From JAGNLM01 sp964439835 (GTDB lineage Bacteria; Pseudomonadota; Gammaproteobacteria; JAABTG01), in the NCBI GenBank assembly GCA_964439835.1, contig CAYTPQ010000019.1:1-53208 (forward strand): a stretch of DNA of 53,208 nucleotides, written 5' to 3'. Shown in pieces: positions 24,810 through 32,623 of this stretch. The translations under genes and the position numbers were made by a program. Under the pieces are notes generated by a model. That model was not told the DNA's origin and ran no database searches. It was given only the letters and a program-made list of their open reading frames with translations. The first letter of the stretch is position 1. Each line of letters starts with the position of its first letter.

Positions 24810-26096
24810 ATGATGCCAGTCCGGGCCCTCCTCGCTGTGTTCCTGTTCGCCGCAACCGCCGCGGCGGTTGCCGCCCCGCCCGCGCCGGCGGCCCCCGCAG
24901 CCGCGCAGCCCGCGGCTTCGGCGCCTGCCGCGCCGGCCGGTAAGCCTGCGCCGGCGACCCCCCCTGCGGCGCCGGCCGCCCAGCCGGCGAAGCCGGCGGC
25001 TGGCGCTGCAGCCGGCCCGGCCACCGCCCCGGCGATCACGCCGCCGCCGGTCGCCGCCAAGGCCCACATCCTGATGGATTTCCACACCGGTCAGGTGCTG
25101 AGCGAGCAGAACGCCGACGCCCGGCTGGAGCCCGCCAGCCTGACCAAGATCATGACCGCCTACGTGGTCTCCGACGCCCTCAGGAGCGGCAAGATCCGGA
25201 TGACCGACCAGGTGGTCATCAGCGAGCGGGCCTGGAAGATGGGCGGCTCGCAGATGTTCATCGAGGTGGGCAAGCAGGTTTCGGTCGAGGACCTGCTCAA
25301 GGGCATGGTGATCCAGTCCGGAAACGACGCCTCGGTGGCCCTGGCCGAGCACGTGGCCGGGAGCGAGGAGGCCTTCGCCGGCCTGATGAACCGCCACGCC
25401 GAGCGGCTGGGACTGACGAACAGCCACTTCACCAATGCCAGCGGCCTGCCCGACCCGGCGCTCTACACCAGCCCCCGTGACCTGGCGATCCTCGGCGCCG
25501 CCCTGGTGCGCGACTTCCCCGAACACTACAAGCTGCACTCCGTGCGCGAGTTCACCTACAACAACATCGTGCAGCAGAACCGCAACCGGCTCCTCGCCCT
25601 GGAGCCTGGCGTCGACGGCATCAAGACCGGCCACACGGCGGCTGCTGGCTACTGCCTGGTGTTCTCCGCGGAGCGCGACAACATGCGCCTGGTGGGCGTG
25701 CTGATGGGCGCGGAGAGCGAGAAGGTCAGGACCGCCGAGGCGCGCAAGCTCCTCGGCTTCGGCTTCCGCTTCTACGAGGGGCAGAAGCTGCAGCCGGGGA
25801 ACACCCCGCTGGCGAAGACCCGCGTCTGGAAGGGGGAGACGACGGAGCTCGACGTCGGACTCGCCAGCGACCTGTTCGCGACCGTGCCCCGGGGCCAGGC
25901 CGGGAAACTGGCGGTGAGCCTGGAGATCAACCCGGGCATCGTGGCGCCCGTGCGCAAGGGTGACCGGGTTGGCACGGTTCGGGTCCAGTTCGCCGGCAAG
26001 GAGCTCGAAACCCGCCCGCTGGTGGCGCTGAAGGACGTCGGGGCGGGTGGCTTCGTGCGCCGTTGGATCGACGCGGCACGGCTCTGGTGGCAGTAG
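24810..26096 (+). CDS. dacA: D-alanyl-D-alanine carboxypeptidase (PBP5/6 family)
   Basis: This enzyme trims the terminal D-Ala of peptidoglycan pentapeptides and so limits cross-linking. The 428-residue protein has a signal peptide, then a Pro/Ala-rich linker (about residues 22-75) that is longer than in E. coli. The S11 peptidase domain has SLTK with catalytic Ser110, SGN in IQSGNDASVALAEH, and KTG in GIKTGHTAAAGYC. The C-terminal beta domain follows and ends in an amphipathic segment (VRRWIDAARLWWQ) that would anchor it to the inner membrane. Two adjacent ATGs (24810, 24813) are possible starts. Confidence 0.95.
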   Translation: MMPVRALLAVFLFAATAAAVAAPPAPAAPAAAQPAASAPAAPAGKPAPATPPAAPAAQPAKPAAGAAAGPATAPAITPPPVAAKAHILMDFHTGQVLSEQNADARLEPASLTKIMTAYVVSDALRSGKIRMTDQVVISERAWKMGGSQMFIEVGKQVSVEDLLKGMVIQSGNDASVALAEHVAGSEEAFAGLMNRHAERLGLTNSHFTNASGLPDPALYTSPRDLAILGAALVRDFPEHYKLHSVREFTYNNIVQQNRNRLLALEPGVDGIKTGHTAAAGYCLVFSAERDNMRLVGVLMGAESEKVRTAEARKLLGFGFRFYEGQKLQPGNTPLAKTRVWKGETTELDVGLASDLFATVPRGQAGKLAVSLEINPGIVAPVRKGDRVGTVRVQFAGKELETRPLVALKDVGAGGFVRRWIDAARLWWQ

Positions 26097-26140
26097 ACAA
26101 GGGGCAGCGTTCGCGGGTCGGAGCGGAGGGTTAGCGCGCC

Positions 26141-26599
26141 ATGTCCGAAGAAGGGCGGTTCACGCTGGAGCTCGAGCAGTCCGAGGGGTACGCCATCGAC
26201 GTGCGGTTCGACTGGCCCGGTCTTGCCCCCCTGCGCATGGACGAGCCGCCGCCCCTCGGCGGGCGTCGCGGCCCGAACGCTTCGCGCCTGCTCGCGGCGG
26301 CGGTCGGCAACTGCCTGACGGCGAGCCTGCTCTACTGCGTCGCCAAGGCGGACCCGCCGCCGGGGGCGGCGCGGACGTCCGTGACCTGCCGGATGCACCG
26401 CAATGAGAAGGGACGGCTTCGAATCGCCGGACTGGACGTGCGCATCGCCCTGTCCGCCGACCTGGTCGGCGGGGCCCGGCTGCCGCGGTGCCTCGACCTG
26501 TTCGAGGACTTCTGCGTAGTGACGGCGAGCGTGCGGCAGGGGATCCCGGTCACCGTCGAGGTCGTCGGCCCTGCGGGCGAGGTCCTGCACCGGGCCTGA
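26141..26599 (+). CDS. OsmC/Ohr family protein
   Basis: OsmC/Ohr proteins are thiol peroxidases that reduce organic hydroperoxides with a pair of cysteines. The 152-residue protein fits the family length. Cys58 in AVGNCLTASLLYC and Cys125 in LFEDFCVVTASVRQGIPVTV occupy the two catalytic positions; two more Cys (66, 117) are present. The clear family signature at both sites supports the call, but the subfamily cannot be decided by eye. It follows dacA by 44 nt and could be read with it. Confidence 0.85.
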   Translation: MSEEGRFTLELEQSEGYAIDVRFDWPGLAPLRMDEPPPLGGRRGPNASRLLAAAVGNCLTASLLYCVAKADPPPGAARTSVTCRMHRNEKGRLRIAGLDVRIALSADLVGGARLPRCLDLFEDFCVVTASVRQGIPVTVEVVGPAGEVLHRA

Positions 26600-26654
26600 G
26601 CGGTCCGCTCGACGGCGAAGGCCCGCCCAAGCAAGCTGTGCGCAAGTTCCCCTC

Positions 26655-26723
26655 CGTCATTCCGGCGAAAGCCGGAATCCAGCTGAATCGACGAGCTGGA
26701 CCCCGGCCTCCGCCGGGATGACG
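26655..26723. repeat. Palindromic repeat with three internal hairpins (GTCATTCC...GATGAC type)
   Basis: The outer arms CGTCATTCCGGCG (26655-26667) and CGCCGGGATGACG (26711-26723) pair with one G-T mismatch. Inside are ATTCCGGC-GAAA-GCCGGAAT (26659-26678, a GNRA-type loop), CCAGCT/AGCTGG (26679-26684, 26694-26699) and CCCGGC/GCCGGG. This is the widespread proteobacterial GTCATTCCCGC-type intergenic repeat class. It lies between the convergent OsmC and molybdopterin-binding-fold genes and contains the stop codon of the latter. Confidence 0.85.
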
Positions 26724-27478
26724 ACTTTTTCAGGGCCTCCCCGAGCCTTCCATCGGTAGCCGCGGCGGTCCAGCTCGCCGGTCAGCCACTCCAGCCCGCT
26801 GCGGGCCTCCCGCTCGTGGCCCCGCACGCCGAGCTCGACGTACCATTGTTCCTCGTCCCGATGCGGCAGGCTCGCCAGCCGCACGTGGGGGAAGTGCTCG
26901 ACGAACCGCTCCATCACCTCCAGCAGGTCACTCTCCCGGGCCTCCTGGGCCTGGATCAGATACTCGACCGTCGGTGAGGGGTCGTGGAGATGGGCGTAGT
27001 GGGTGTCCAGGACCCAGTCCATCATCGGCCAGGCCATGTTGCGAAAGCCCGGCAGGAAGTGATGGTCACCGAGGCTGAAGCCGGGGCAGCCGCTCACGGG
27101 GTTGGGGATGAGGGTGCAGCCGTGGGGCAAGTCCGCCATCCGGACCCGCGCGGGCCACGTCTCGAGCCCGAACTGCGCCTCGATGGCAGCCACGGCGTCC
27201 GGGTGCGGTGTGAGCGGGACACCCACGGCCTCGGCGGCGCAGCGGCGCGTGTGGTCATCCGGCGTGCAGCCGAGACCGCCGAAGCTGAACACGAGGTCGC
27301 CGTCGGCCATCGACCGGCGCAAGGTGCGGACGATCCGCTCGGGGCGGTCGGCCACCGTGGTCGCCCAGTCGAGCTCCAGCCCCCGCCGCCCGAGGGCCTT
27401 GATCGCCTGAGCCAGGTGGGCGTCGCAGCGCTTGCCCGTCGTGAGCTCGCTGCCGATGACGAGCACCCCGATGTCCAT
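26657..27478 (-). CDS. CinA/MoaB-like molybdopterin-binding-domain protein
   Basis: The 273-residue protein starts MDIGVLVIGSELTTGKRCDA and contains FSFGGLGCTPDDHTRRCAAE at about residues 65-84. Together GSE...TGKxxD and GGxGxTxDD are the MoCF (MoaB/Mog/CinA N-terminal) signature. Relatives include stand-alone competence/damage-inducible CinA-like proteins of unproven function. The last 22 residues (beginning VVIPAEAGVQ) and the stop codon are encoded by the palindromic repeat at 26655-26723, so the native C-terminus has been replaced or extended. The ATG is at 27476-27478, divergent from the TauE/SafE gene. Confidence 0.85.
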   Translation of the reverse strand: MDIGVLVIGSELTTGKRCDAHLAQAIKALGRRGLELDWATTVADRPERIVRTLRRSMADGDLVFSFGGLGCTPDDHTRRCAAEAVGVPLTPHPDAVAAIEAQFGLETWPARVRMADLPHGCTLIPNPVSGCPGFSLGDHHFLPGFRNMAWPMMDWVLDTHYAHLHDPSPTVEYLIQAQEARESDLLEVMERFVEHFPHVRLASLPHRDEEQWYVELGVRGHEREARSGLEWLTGELDRRGYRWKARGGPEKVVIPAEAGVQLVDSAGFRLSPE

Positions 27479-27664
27479 CCTCCTACCTCCGTTTCGTGGC
27501 GCCGGAACGCCGATCCCAACCGGGGCGCGCCTGGTTTCCACCGGGCAGGCCCCTCGCGCGTCTGCGGGCGGTTCCAGCGTGATCGCTAGCCTTCCGACGC
27601 CCCGGCTGTCAAGCAGCCGCCCCGCCTGCCGTGCCAGGGGCGGGGGATGGAGGAGGGCGCGACC

Positions 27665-28477
27665 GTGGAGGTGATGGCGACCTACCTGCTCGTCGGTGCC
27701 GTAGCGGGCGTTCTGGCCGGACTGCTCGGGGTCGGCGGGGGGCTCGTCATCGTCCCCGCGCTCGCGTGGGTGTTCCACGACGCCGCGTTTCCCACCCAGT
27801 CCGTGATGCACATGGCCGTCGGCACGTCGCTGGCGACCATCGTTGCGACCGCCGTCTCCTCGGTGCGCGCCCACCACGCCCGCGGCGCTGTGCGCTGGCG
27901 GGTTGCCTTCCGCCTGGCCCCGGGCGTGGTCGCCGGCGCGCTCGCGGGGGCGGCGCTGGCTTCGGTGCTCTCGACCCGCTGGTTGACCGGGCTGTTCGGA
28001 CTGCTGGAGGTCCTGATCGCGGGCTACATGGCCTTCGGAGAGCGCCGGTTGCCGCCGGCCGAGGCGGGTGAGTCGGCGCCGGCGGCGCTAACAACCGTTC
28101 TTGCCGGCGGCGTGATTGGGACGGTCTCCGGGCTGGCGGGGATCGCGGGGGGGACCCTGACCGTGCCGCTCCTGGTCCGGTGGCGGCTGTCCATGCAGCA
28201 GGCCGTCGCGACCTCGGCCGCCGTCGGTCTCCCGATCGCGCTCGCCGGCAGCCTGGGCTTCGTGGTCACCGGCTGGCGCGCCGACGTCCCGCCCTGGAGC
28301 CTCGGCTACGTCTACCTGCCCGCCATGCTCGGGATCGCCGCCGCCAGCGCCAGCTTCGCCCCCCTTGGGGCGCGTCTGGCGCACCGGCTGCCGACCGCCG
28401 TCCTGCGACGTGTCTTCGCGGGTTTCCTGCTGCTCGTCGGCGCCCGGATGCTGATCGGCGCCGCGGGCGGCCTGTGA
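27665..28477 (+). CDS. Sulfite exporter TauE/SafE family membrane protein
   Basis: The product has about eight hydrophobic segments in two similar halves, each with a Gly-rich family motif: GVGGGLVIVPAL near the N-terminus and GLAGIAGGTLTVPLLV in the middle. TauE/SafE proteins move sulfur-containing or other small anions across the inner membrane; the substrate cannot be told here. GTG at 27665 is preferred because AGGAGGG (27651-27657) is 7 nt upstream. An ATG at 27647 would add six residues. It is transcribed away from the molybdopterin-binding-fold gene. Confidence 0.88.
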   Translation: MEVMATYLLVGAVAGVLAGLLGVGGGLVIVPALAWVFHDAAFPTQSVMHMAVGTSLATIVATAVSSVRAHHARGAVRWRVAFRLAPGVVAGALAGAALASVLSTRWLTGLFGLLEVLIAGYMAFGERRLPPAEAGESAPAALTTVLAGGVIGTVSGLAGIAGGTLTVPLLVRWRLSMQQAVATSAAVGLPIALAGSLGFVVTGWRADVPPWSLGYVYLPAMLGIAAASASFAPLGARLAHRLPTAVLRRVFAGFLLLVGARMLIGAAGGL

Positions 28478-28607
28478 CCGGGAAGACAATAAGGCATCCT
28501 TCTGTTTACCCAAGATCGACCTGCTTGGTTTTTGCCATTGCGCTGCCTGCCGTTACACGCCCCCGAATGCCCGGCACGGCGCTCCGCGCGCGGCCGATGT
28601 CCGGTCG

Positions 28608-28799
28608 GCGCGGACCGTCCGCTACTCCGCACTCGGCAGCACGGGTGTGCGCAAGAAGGGCGAGTCCAGGGTCGAAGACGTGCTCTTCGTCGTGAAAGAG
28701 CCGCACATGCTGGACACGCTACTCGAGGACGAGGACGCCCTGCTGAAGCTCGGCTTCCGGTTCCTGAAGCAGGTCGACGAGCGCTATGAAGGGGAGTGA
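28608..28799 (+). pseudogene. Unidentified coding remnant, 5'-truncated
   Basis: A reading frame ending at TGA 28797-28799 gives a protein-like sequence ending VEDVLFVVKEPHMLDTLL and LKLGFRFLKQVDERYEGE. Its third-position G/C bias matches real genes nearby, and the frame is open far upstream. There is no ATG in frame; the only usable start is GTG 28647, which has no ribosome binding site and gives 50 residues. Meaningful-looking sequence begins slightly before it (YSALGSTG). I do not recognise the family. A truncated relic is the simplest reading; a short genuine gene starting at GTG is the alternative. Confidence 0.4.
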
Positions 28800-28822
28800 C
28801 CGCCCAAGCGGGCTAGGATTTC

Positions 28823-28899
28823 ACCGCAGAGACGCAGAGTATGCAAAGAGCGCGACGCGGGCGGATCGGACCGCCCTGTTCCCTCTGCGTCTTTGCGGT
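28823..28899. repeat. 9-nt periodic palindrome, copy C (CGCAGAG variant)
   Basis: ACCGCAGAGACGCAGAG at 28823-28839 and CTCTGCGTCTTTGCGGT at 28883-28899 are reverse complements at 16 of 17 positions. An inner GGGCGG/CCGCCC stem (28859-28864, 28871-28876) sits between them. It belongs to the same sequence class as the repeats at 14587, 32397 and 43378 but has CGCAGAG units. It fills the gap between the remnant at 28.6-28.8 kb and the end of rho. Confidence 0.8.
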
Positions 28900-28906
28900 A
28901 GATTCT

Positions 28907-30169
28907 TCACGCCTGCCGGCGCATCGAGTCGAAGAACTCGCCGTTGGTCTTGGTCGCCTTGACTCGCTCCAGCAGGAACTCCATCGCCTGGATCTCGTCC
29001 ATCGGCTGCAGCAGCTTGCGCAGGATCCAGGTCTTCTGGAGGATGTCGGGCGCGAGCAGGAGCTCCTCCTTGCGGGTGCCCGAGCGGTTGATGTTGATGG
29101 CGGGGTAGACCCGGCGCTCGGCGATCTTCCGCTCCAGGTGCACCTCCATGTTGCCGGTGCCCTTGAATTCCTCGTAGATCACGTCGTCCATGCGCGAACC
29201 GGTGTCGATGAGCGCGGTGGCGAGGATGGTGAGGCTGCCGCCTTCCTCGATGTTGCGCGCCGCGCCGAAGAAGCGCTTCGGGCGCTGCAGGGCGTTGGCG
29301 TCGACGCCGCCTGTCAGGACCTTGCCCGAGGCCGGGACGACCGTGTTGTGGGCCCGGGCGAGGCGGGTGATGGAGTCGAGCAGGATGACCACGTCCTTCT
29401 TGTGCTCGACCAGGCGCTTTGCCTTCTCGATCACCATGTCGGCGACCTGCACGTGGCGGGTCGCCGGCTCGTCGAAGGTGCTGGCGACCACCTCGCCGCG
29501 CACGGAGCGCTGCATCTCGGTGACCTCCTCGGGCCGCTCGTCGATGAGCAGCACGATGAGGTAGCACTCCGGGTGGTTTGCCGCGATCGAGTGGGCGATG
29601 CTCTGCAGCATCATGGTCTTGCCCGACTTCGGCGGGGAGACGATGAGTCCGCGCTGACCTTTGCCGATGGGCGCGATCAGGTCGATGATGCGGGGCGTCA
29701 GGTCCTCGGTCGTGCCGTTGCCGACCTCGAGCTTCAGCCGCTTGTCGGGAAAGAGCGGGGTGAGATTCTCGAAGAGGATCTTGTGCTTCGCGGCCTCGGG
29801 CGTGTCGAAGTTGATGTCGTTGACCTTGAGCAGCGCGAAGTAGCGCTCCCCCTCCTTGGGGGGCCGGATCTTCCCGGAGATGGTGTCCCCGGTGTGCAGG
29901 TTGAAGCGCCGGATCTGGCTCGGCGAGACGTAGATGTCGTCCGGGCCCGCCAGGTAGGAGCTGTCGGCCGACCGCAGGAAGCCGAACCCGTCCTGCAGGA
30001 TCTCGAGTACCCCGTCACCGTAGATGTCCTCTCCCTTCTTCGCGTGGGCCTTGAGGATGGCGAAGATGACGTCCTGCTTGCGGGAACGGGCTACGCCCTC
30101 GATGGTCATTGACTCGGCGATCTCGATGATCTCCGAGGCGGGTTTGCGCTTCAGCTCCGTGAGGTTCAT
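28907..30169 (-). CDS. rho: Transcription termination factor Rho
   Basis: Rho is the hexameric RNA helicase that ends transcription at C-rich untranslated RNA. The 420-residue protein starts MNLTELKRKPASEIIEIAES. It has the N-terminal RNA-binding cold-shock-like domain (GFGFLRSADSSYLAGPDDIY at about 61-80), the Walker A PPKSGKT (Lys184), Walker B IVLLIDERPEEVTEM, the Q-loop/R-loop region and the late GTRKEELLL segment. Length equals E. coli Rho within one residue. The ATG at 30167-30169 is chosen over upstream in-frame codons because of homology. Confidence 0.97.
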   Translation of the reverse strand: MNLTELKRKPASEIIEIAESMTIEGVARSRKQDVIFAILKAHAKKGEDIYGDGVLEILQDGFGFLRSADSSYLAGPDDIYVSPSQIRRFNLHTGDTISGKIRPPKEGERYFALLKVNDINFDTPEAAKHKILFENLTPLFPDKRLKLEVGNGTTEDLTPRIIDLIAPIGKGQRGLIVSPPKSGKTMMLQSIAHSIAANHPECYLIVLLIDERPEEVTEMQRSVRGEVVASTFDEPATRHVQVADMVIEKAKRLVEHKKDVVILLDSITRLARAHNTVVPASGKVLTGGVDANALQRPKRFFGAARNIEEGGSLTILATALIDTGSRMDDVIYEEFKGTGNMEVHLERKIAERRVYPAININRSGTRKEELLLAPDILQKTWILRKLLQPMDEIQAMEFLLERVKATKTNGEFFDSMRRQA

Positions 30170-30376
30170 GACGGGTGTCGGACCGGTGGTCTCTGTCGGG
30201 CGGGGTGGACGGATGTGTGCCACACCGGCGGCCACGTCGAGAAGGGTGACGCCGGGGGGGAACGGTTGTTGGAGGGCGCCCGCGAGGGCGAGGACCGTAC
30301 GTTTTGAGGTAAGGCTAGCACTCCCTCCGGGGGGCGTCCAGCAAGACCCAGGGGTCCGGCGCCGCCGCCCGGCGGC
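30170..30376 (-). promoter_or_regulatory. rho leader region with extended -10 element and C-rich RNA
   Basis: The 207 nt between trxA and rho read, on the minus strand, through a GC palindrome just after the trxA stop (CCGCCGGGCGGCGG). An extended -10-like TGCTAGCCT lies at about 30312-30320. The leader that follows, about 130 nt long, is rich in C and pyrimidines (for example CCCTCCAACAACCG). E. coli rho is autoregulated by Rho acting on its own leader, so this C-rich RNA is a candidate rut site. No good -35 was found; the promoter call is weak. Confidence 0.35.
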
Positions 30377-30703
30377 TTAGAGGTTGCTCTCGATGAAGGC
30401 GGACAGCTGGGACTTGGAAACGGCCCCGACCTTGGTTGCCTCCACACTCCCGTTCTTGAACAGCATCAGCGTCGGGATCCCGCGGATCCCGTAGCGGGGC
30501 GGGGTAACGGGGTTCTCGTCGATATTCAGCTTGGCCACCGTCAGCCGGCCCGCGTACTCCTTCGCGATCTCCTCGAGCACCGGGGCAATCATCTTGCAGG
30601 GACCGCACCACTCCGCCCAGTAGTCGATCAGGACGGGCTTGTCGGACTTCAGGACGTCGTGCTCGAACGAGTGGTCGGTGACGGACCTGATCAGGTCGCT
30701 CAT
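30377..30703 (-). CDS. trxA: Thioredoxin 1
   Basis: Thioredoxin reduces protein disulfides with electrons from thioredoxin reductase. The 108-residue protein has the active site WAEWCGPCKM (Cys33 and Cys36), the cis-Pro loop GIRGIPTLMLFKNG and a C-terminal amphipathic helix. The ATG at 30701-30703 has an AGGAGATG ribosome binding site. Its order upstream of rho on the same strand, divergent from rhlB, is the common gammaproteobacterial arrangement. A TATACT -10-like hexamer (minus strand, about 30740-30745) is visible. Confidence 0.97.
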   Translation of the reverse strand: MSDLIRSVTDHSFEHDVLKSDKPVLIDYWAEWCGPCKMIAPVLEEIAKEYAGRLTVAKLNIDENPVTPPRYGIRGIPTLMLFKNGSVEATKVGAVSKSQLSAFIESNL

Positions 30704-30782
30704 GAACGGACATCTCCTCCAGGACGCTCCGGGCTTTTCAGTATAACGGACAACGCAATGCAAGTGAGCGGCCCTTTTCGGA

Positions 30783-30788
30783 TATCCT
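30783..30788 (+). promoter_or_regulatory. -10-like TATCCT just before rhlB
   Basis: TATCCT at 30783-30788 ends 7 nt before the rhlB ATG, so initiation here would yield an almost leaderless mRNA. No good -35 lies 16-18 nt upstream. A GTATAAC at 30741-30747 is another -10-like site and reads on the opposite strand as GTTATAC for trxA, so the divergent promoters may share it. Both are weak sequence-only calls. Confidence 0.3.
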
Positions 30789-30795
30789 GTAGCAC

Positions 30796-32397
30796 ATGGC
30801 AGACGACAGTTACCTAACGGACGTAGGGGTCGACAGCCTTGGCCTGGTGGAGCCGCTGCTCAAGGGGGCCGAGGACGCGGGATTCAAGCTCTGCACGCGG
30901 ATCCAGGCCGAGGCCCTGCCCATCGCCCTAGAGGGGCGGGACGTGGCCGGCCAGGCCCAGACCGGGACCGGCAAGACCGCCGCCTTCCTGCTGGCCGCCA
31001 TGCAGTACCTGCTGACGCGGCCGCCGATGCCCGACCATCGGCCCGGCCAGCCGCGGGTCCTGATCCTGGCGCCGACCCGGGAGCTGGCGGTGCAGATCGC
31101 CCGCGACGCCGAGGTCTTGGGTCGGCACAGCGGCCTGCGAACCGTGGTGGTCTACGGTGGCGAGGGCTATGACCAGCAACGCGAGGCGCTGCGCCAGGGG
31201 GTTGATCTCCTGGTAGGCACCCCGGGGCGCATCATCGACTACTTCCGCCAGCACGTCTTCTCGCTCTCCGGCGTGCAGGTGGCGGTCCTGGACGAGGCCG
31301 ACCGGATGTTCGACCTCGGCTTCCTCAAGGACATCCGCTTCCTGCTGCGCCGACTGCCGCGCCCCGAGGAGCGGCTCAACATGTTGTTCTCGGCGACCCT
31401 GTCCTATCGGGTGACCGAGCTTGCCTACGAGCACATGAACAACCCCACCATCGTGAACGTGGCCCCGGCGGACCGCGTCACGGCGGAGAACGTTACCCAG
31501 GTCCTGTACCACACCGCGGTCGAGGAGAAGCTAAGGGTGCTGGTGGGGCTGCTGCGGCGCATGGACCCGAAGCGCAGCCTGGTATTCACCAACACCCGCC
31601 GGGCCGCCGATCGGGTCCGGGACATGCTGGTCGGGAACGGCTTCGATGCCGAGGTCCTCTCGGGCGACGTGCCCCAGCGCACGCGCCTGAAGCTGCTCGG
31701 TCGGTTCACCAGCGGCGAGCTGCCGATCCTGGTCGCGACCGACGTCGCCGCCCGCGGGCTGCACATCCCCGAGGTCAGCCACGTCTTCAACTACGACCTG
31801 CCCCAGGACGCCGAGGACTACGTCCACCGCATCGGACGCACCGCCCGCGCCGGGGCGGCCGGCGACGCGGTCAGCCTGGCCTGCGACGAGTACGTCTTCT
31901 CCCTGCCGGAGATCGAGGCCTTCATCGGCCACAAGATCCCGGTGGCGCCGGTGACCGACGACCTGCTGGTTAAGCTCGCGCCGCCGGTCCGCGGCGAGCG
32001 TCGTCCCCGGCTGCAGCGCGGCCGGCCAGGCGAGGGAAGGCGGGGTGAGCGCCCTGGCGACCGCCGCCGCCGTCCGACCCACGAGCGCCGAGAGCTACGG
32101 AGCGAACCGCGAGGCGAGCCACGGGCAGCCGAGTCAGCGGGTGCTGGGGAGCCCTCGCCGCCGAAACCGAGCGAAGCGGCGGCGACCCCCGCGGGGGCGG
32201 CATCGGCCCCAGCCCGCCGACGGAGTCGCAGGAGGTCCCCGCGACCAGGGGCCCCGGCGAGCGGTGCCCCGGAGCTCGGCGCGGCTGCGCCGCCCGCCTC
32301 CCCGACAGAGCCCGTCGCCGGCGAGGCATCGCGCAAGCCGAGACGCCGTCGCCGCCGCAGGAGCCCGGCCGGCAAGCCAGAGCCGGCGAATGATTGA
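30796..32397 (+). CDS. rhlB: ATP-dependent RNA helicase RhlB (DEAD-box)
   Basis: RhlB unwinds structured mRNA for degradation by the RNase E degradosome. The 533-residue protein has the helicase core with Walker A AQTGTGKT (about 54-61), PTRELAVQI, the DEAD box at 166-169 (VLDEADRMFDLGF), SAT, and HRIGRTARAG in motif VI. From about residue 400 to the end there is a low-complexity Arg/Pro/Ala-rich tail, ending in the basic RKPRRRRRRRS region, more than 100 residues beyond the core and probably RNA-binding. E. coli RhlB also has a basic tail but a shorter one. It is divergent from trxA. Confidence 0.93.
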   Translation: MADDSYLTDVGVDSLGLVEPLLKGAEDAGFKLCTRIQAEALPIALEGRDVAGQAQTGTGKTAAFLLAAMQYLLTRPPMPDHRPGQPRVLILAPTRELAVQIARDAEVLGRHSGLRTVVVYGGEGYDQQREALRQGVDLLVGTPGRIIDYFRQHVFSLSGVQVAVLDEADRMFDLGFLKDIRFLLRRLPRPEERLNMLFSATLSYRVTELAYEHMNNPTIVNVAPADRVTAENVTQVLYHTAVEEKLRVLVGLLRRMDPKRSLVFTNTRRAADRVRDMLVGNGFDAEVLSGDVPQRTRLKLLGRFTSGELPILVATDVAARGLHIPEVSHVFNYDLPQDAEDYVHRIGRTARAGAAGDAVSLACDEYVFSLPEIEAFIGHKIPVAPVTDDLLVKLAPPVRGERRPRLQRGRPGEGRRGERPGDRRRRPTHERRELRSEPRGEPRAAESAGAGEPSPPKPSEAAATPAGAASAPARRRSRRRSPRPGAPASGAPELGAAAPPASPTEPVAGEASRKPRRRRRRRSPAGKPEPAND

Positions 32398-32604
32398 CCA
32401 CGGAGTTCACAGAGTCCACAGAGAAGAGGCAGTTAGAGCAATTGGCCTGAAAGTGCGTAGCCCCTGCGGTGGATGAGCGAAGCTTTTCCACGTTGGTGTG
32501 GATACCTGGTTCGCGCTCGGGGGTGTCTGTTACGTGCTCATGGGCGCTAGGAGCCGAGCACTCTCTCTTACTATTTCCTCTGTGTGCTCCGTGTACTCTG
32601 TGGT
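32397..32604. repeat. 9-nt periodic palindrome, copy D, with 150-nt spacer
   Basis: The left arm begins at the last base of the rhlB stop (32397) and reads as units CACGGAGTT, CACAGAGTC, CACAGAGAA. The right arm (about 32577-32604) is the inverted version with units CACAGAGTA, CACGGAGCA, CACAGAGGA. The arms differ at a handful of positions. About 150 nt lie between them with a small TCCAC/GTGGA stem and no coding signal. The whole element fills the convergent gap between rhlB and the esterase gene. Confidence 0.85.
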
Positions 32605-32623
32605 TACTAGTGCCTTAACTGCC

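Noticed and set aside
24868..25074. Tandem-looking GCC/GCG-rich repeats at the start of dacA
   Set aside because: They encode the Pro/Ala linker of the carboxypeptidase and are explained by low-complexity coding sequence rather than a DNA repeat element.
26097..26140. dacA to OsmC gap as a possible separate promoter
   Set aside because: No hexamer pair at 16-18 nt was found; read-through from dacA is simpler.
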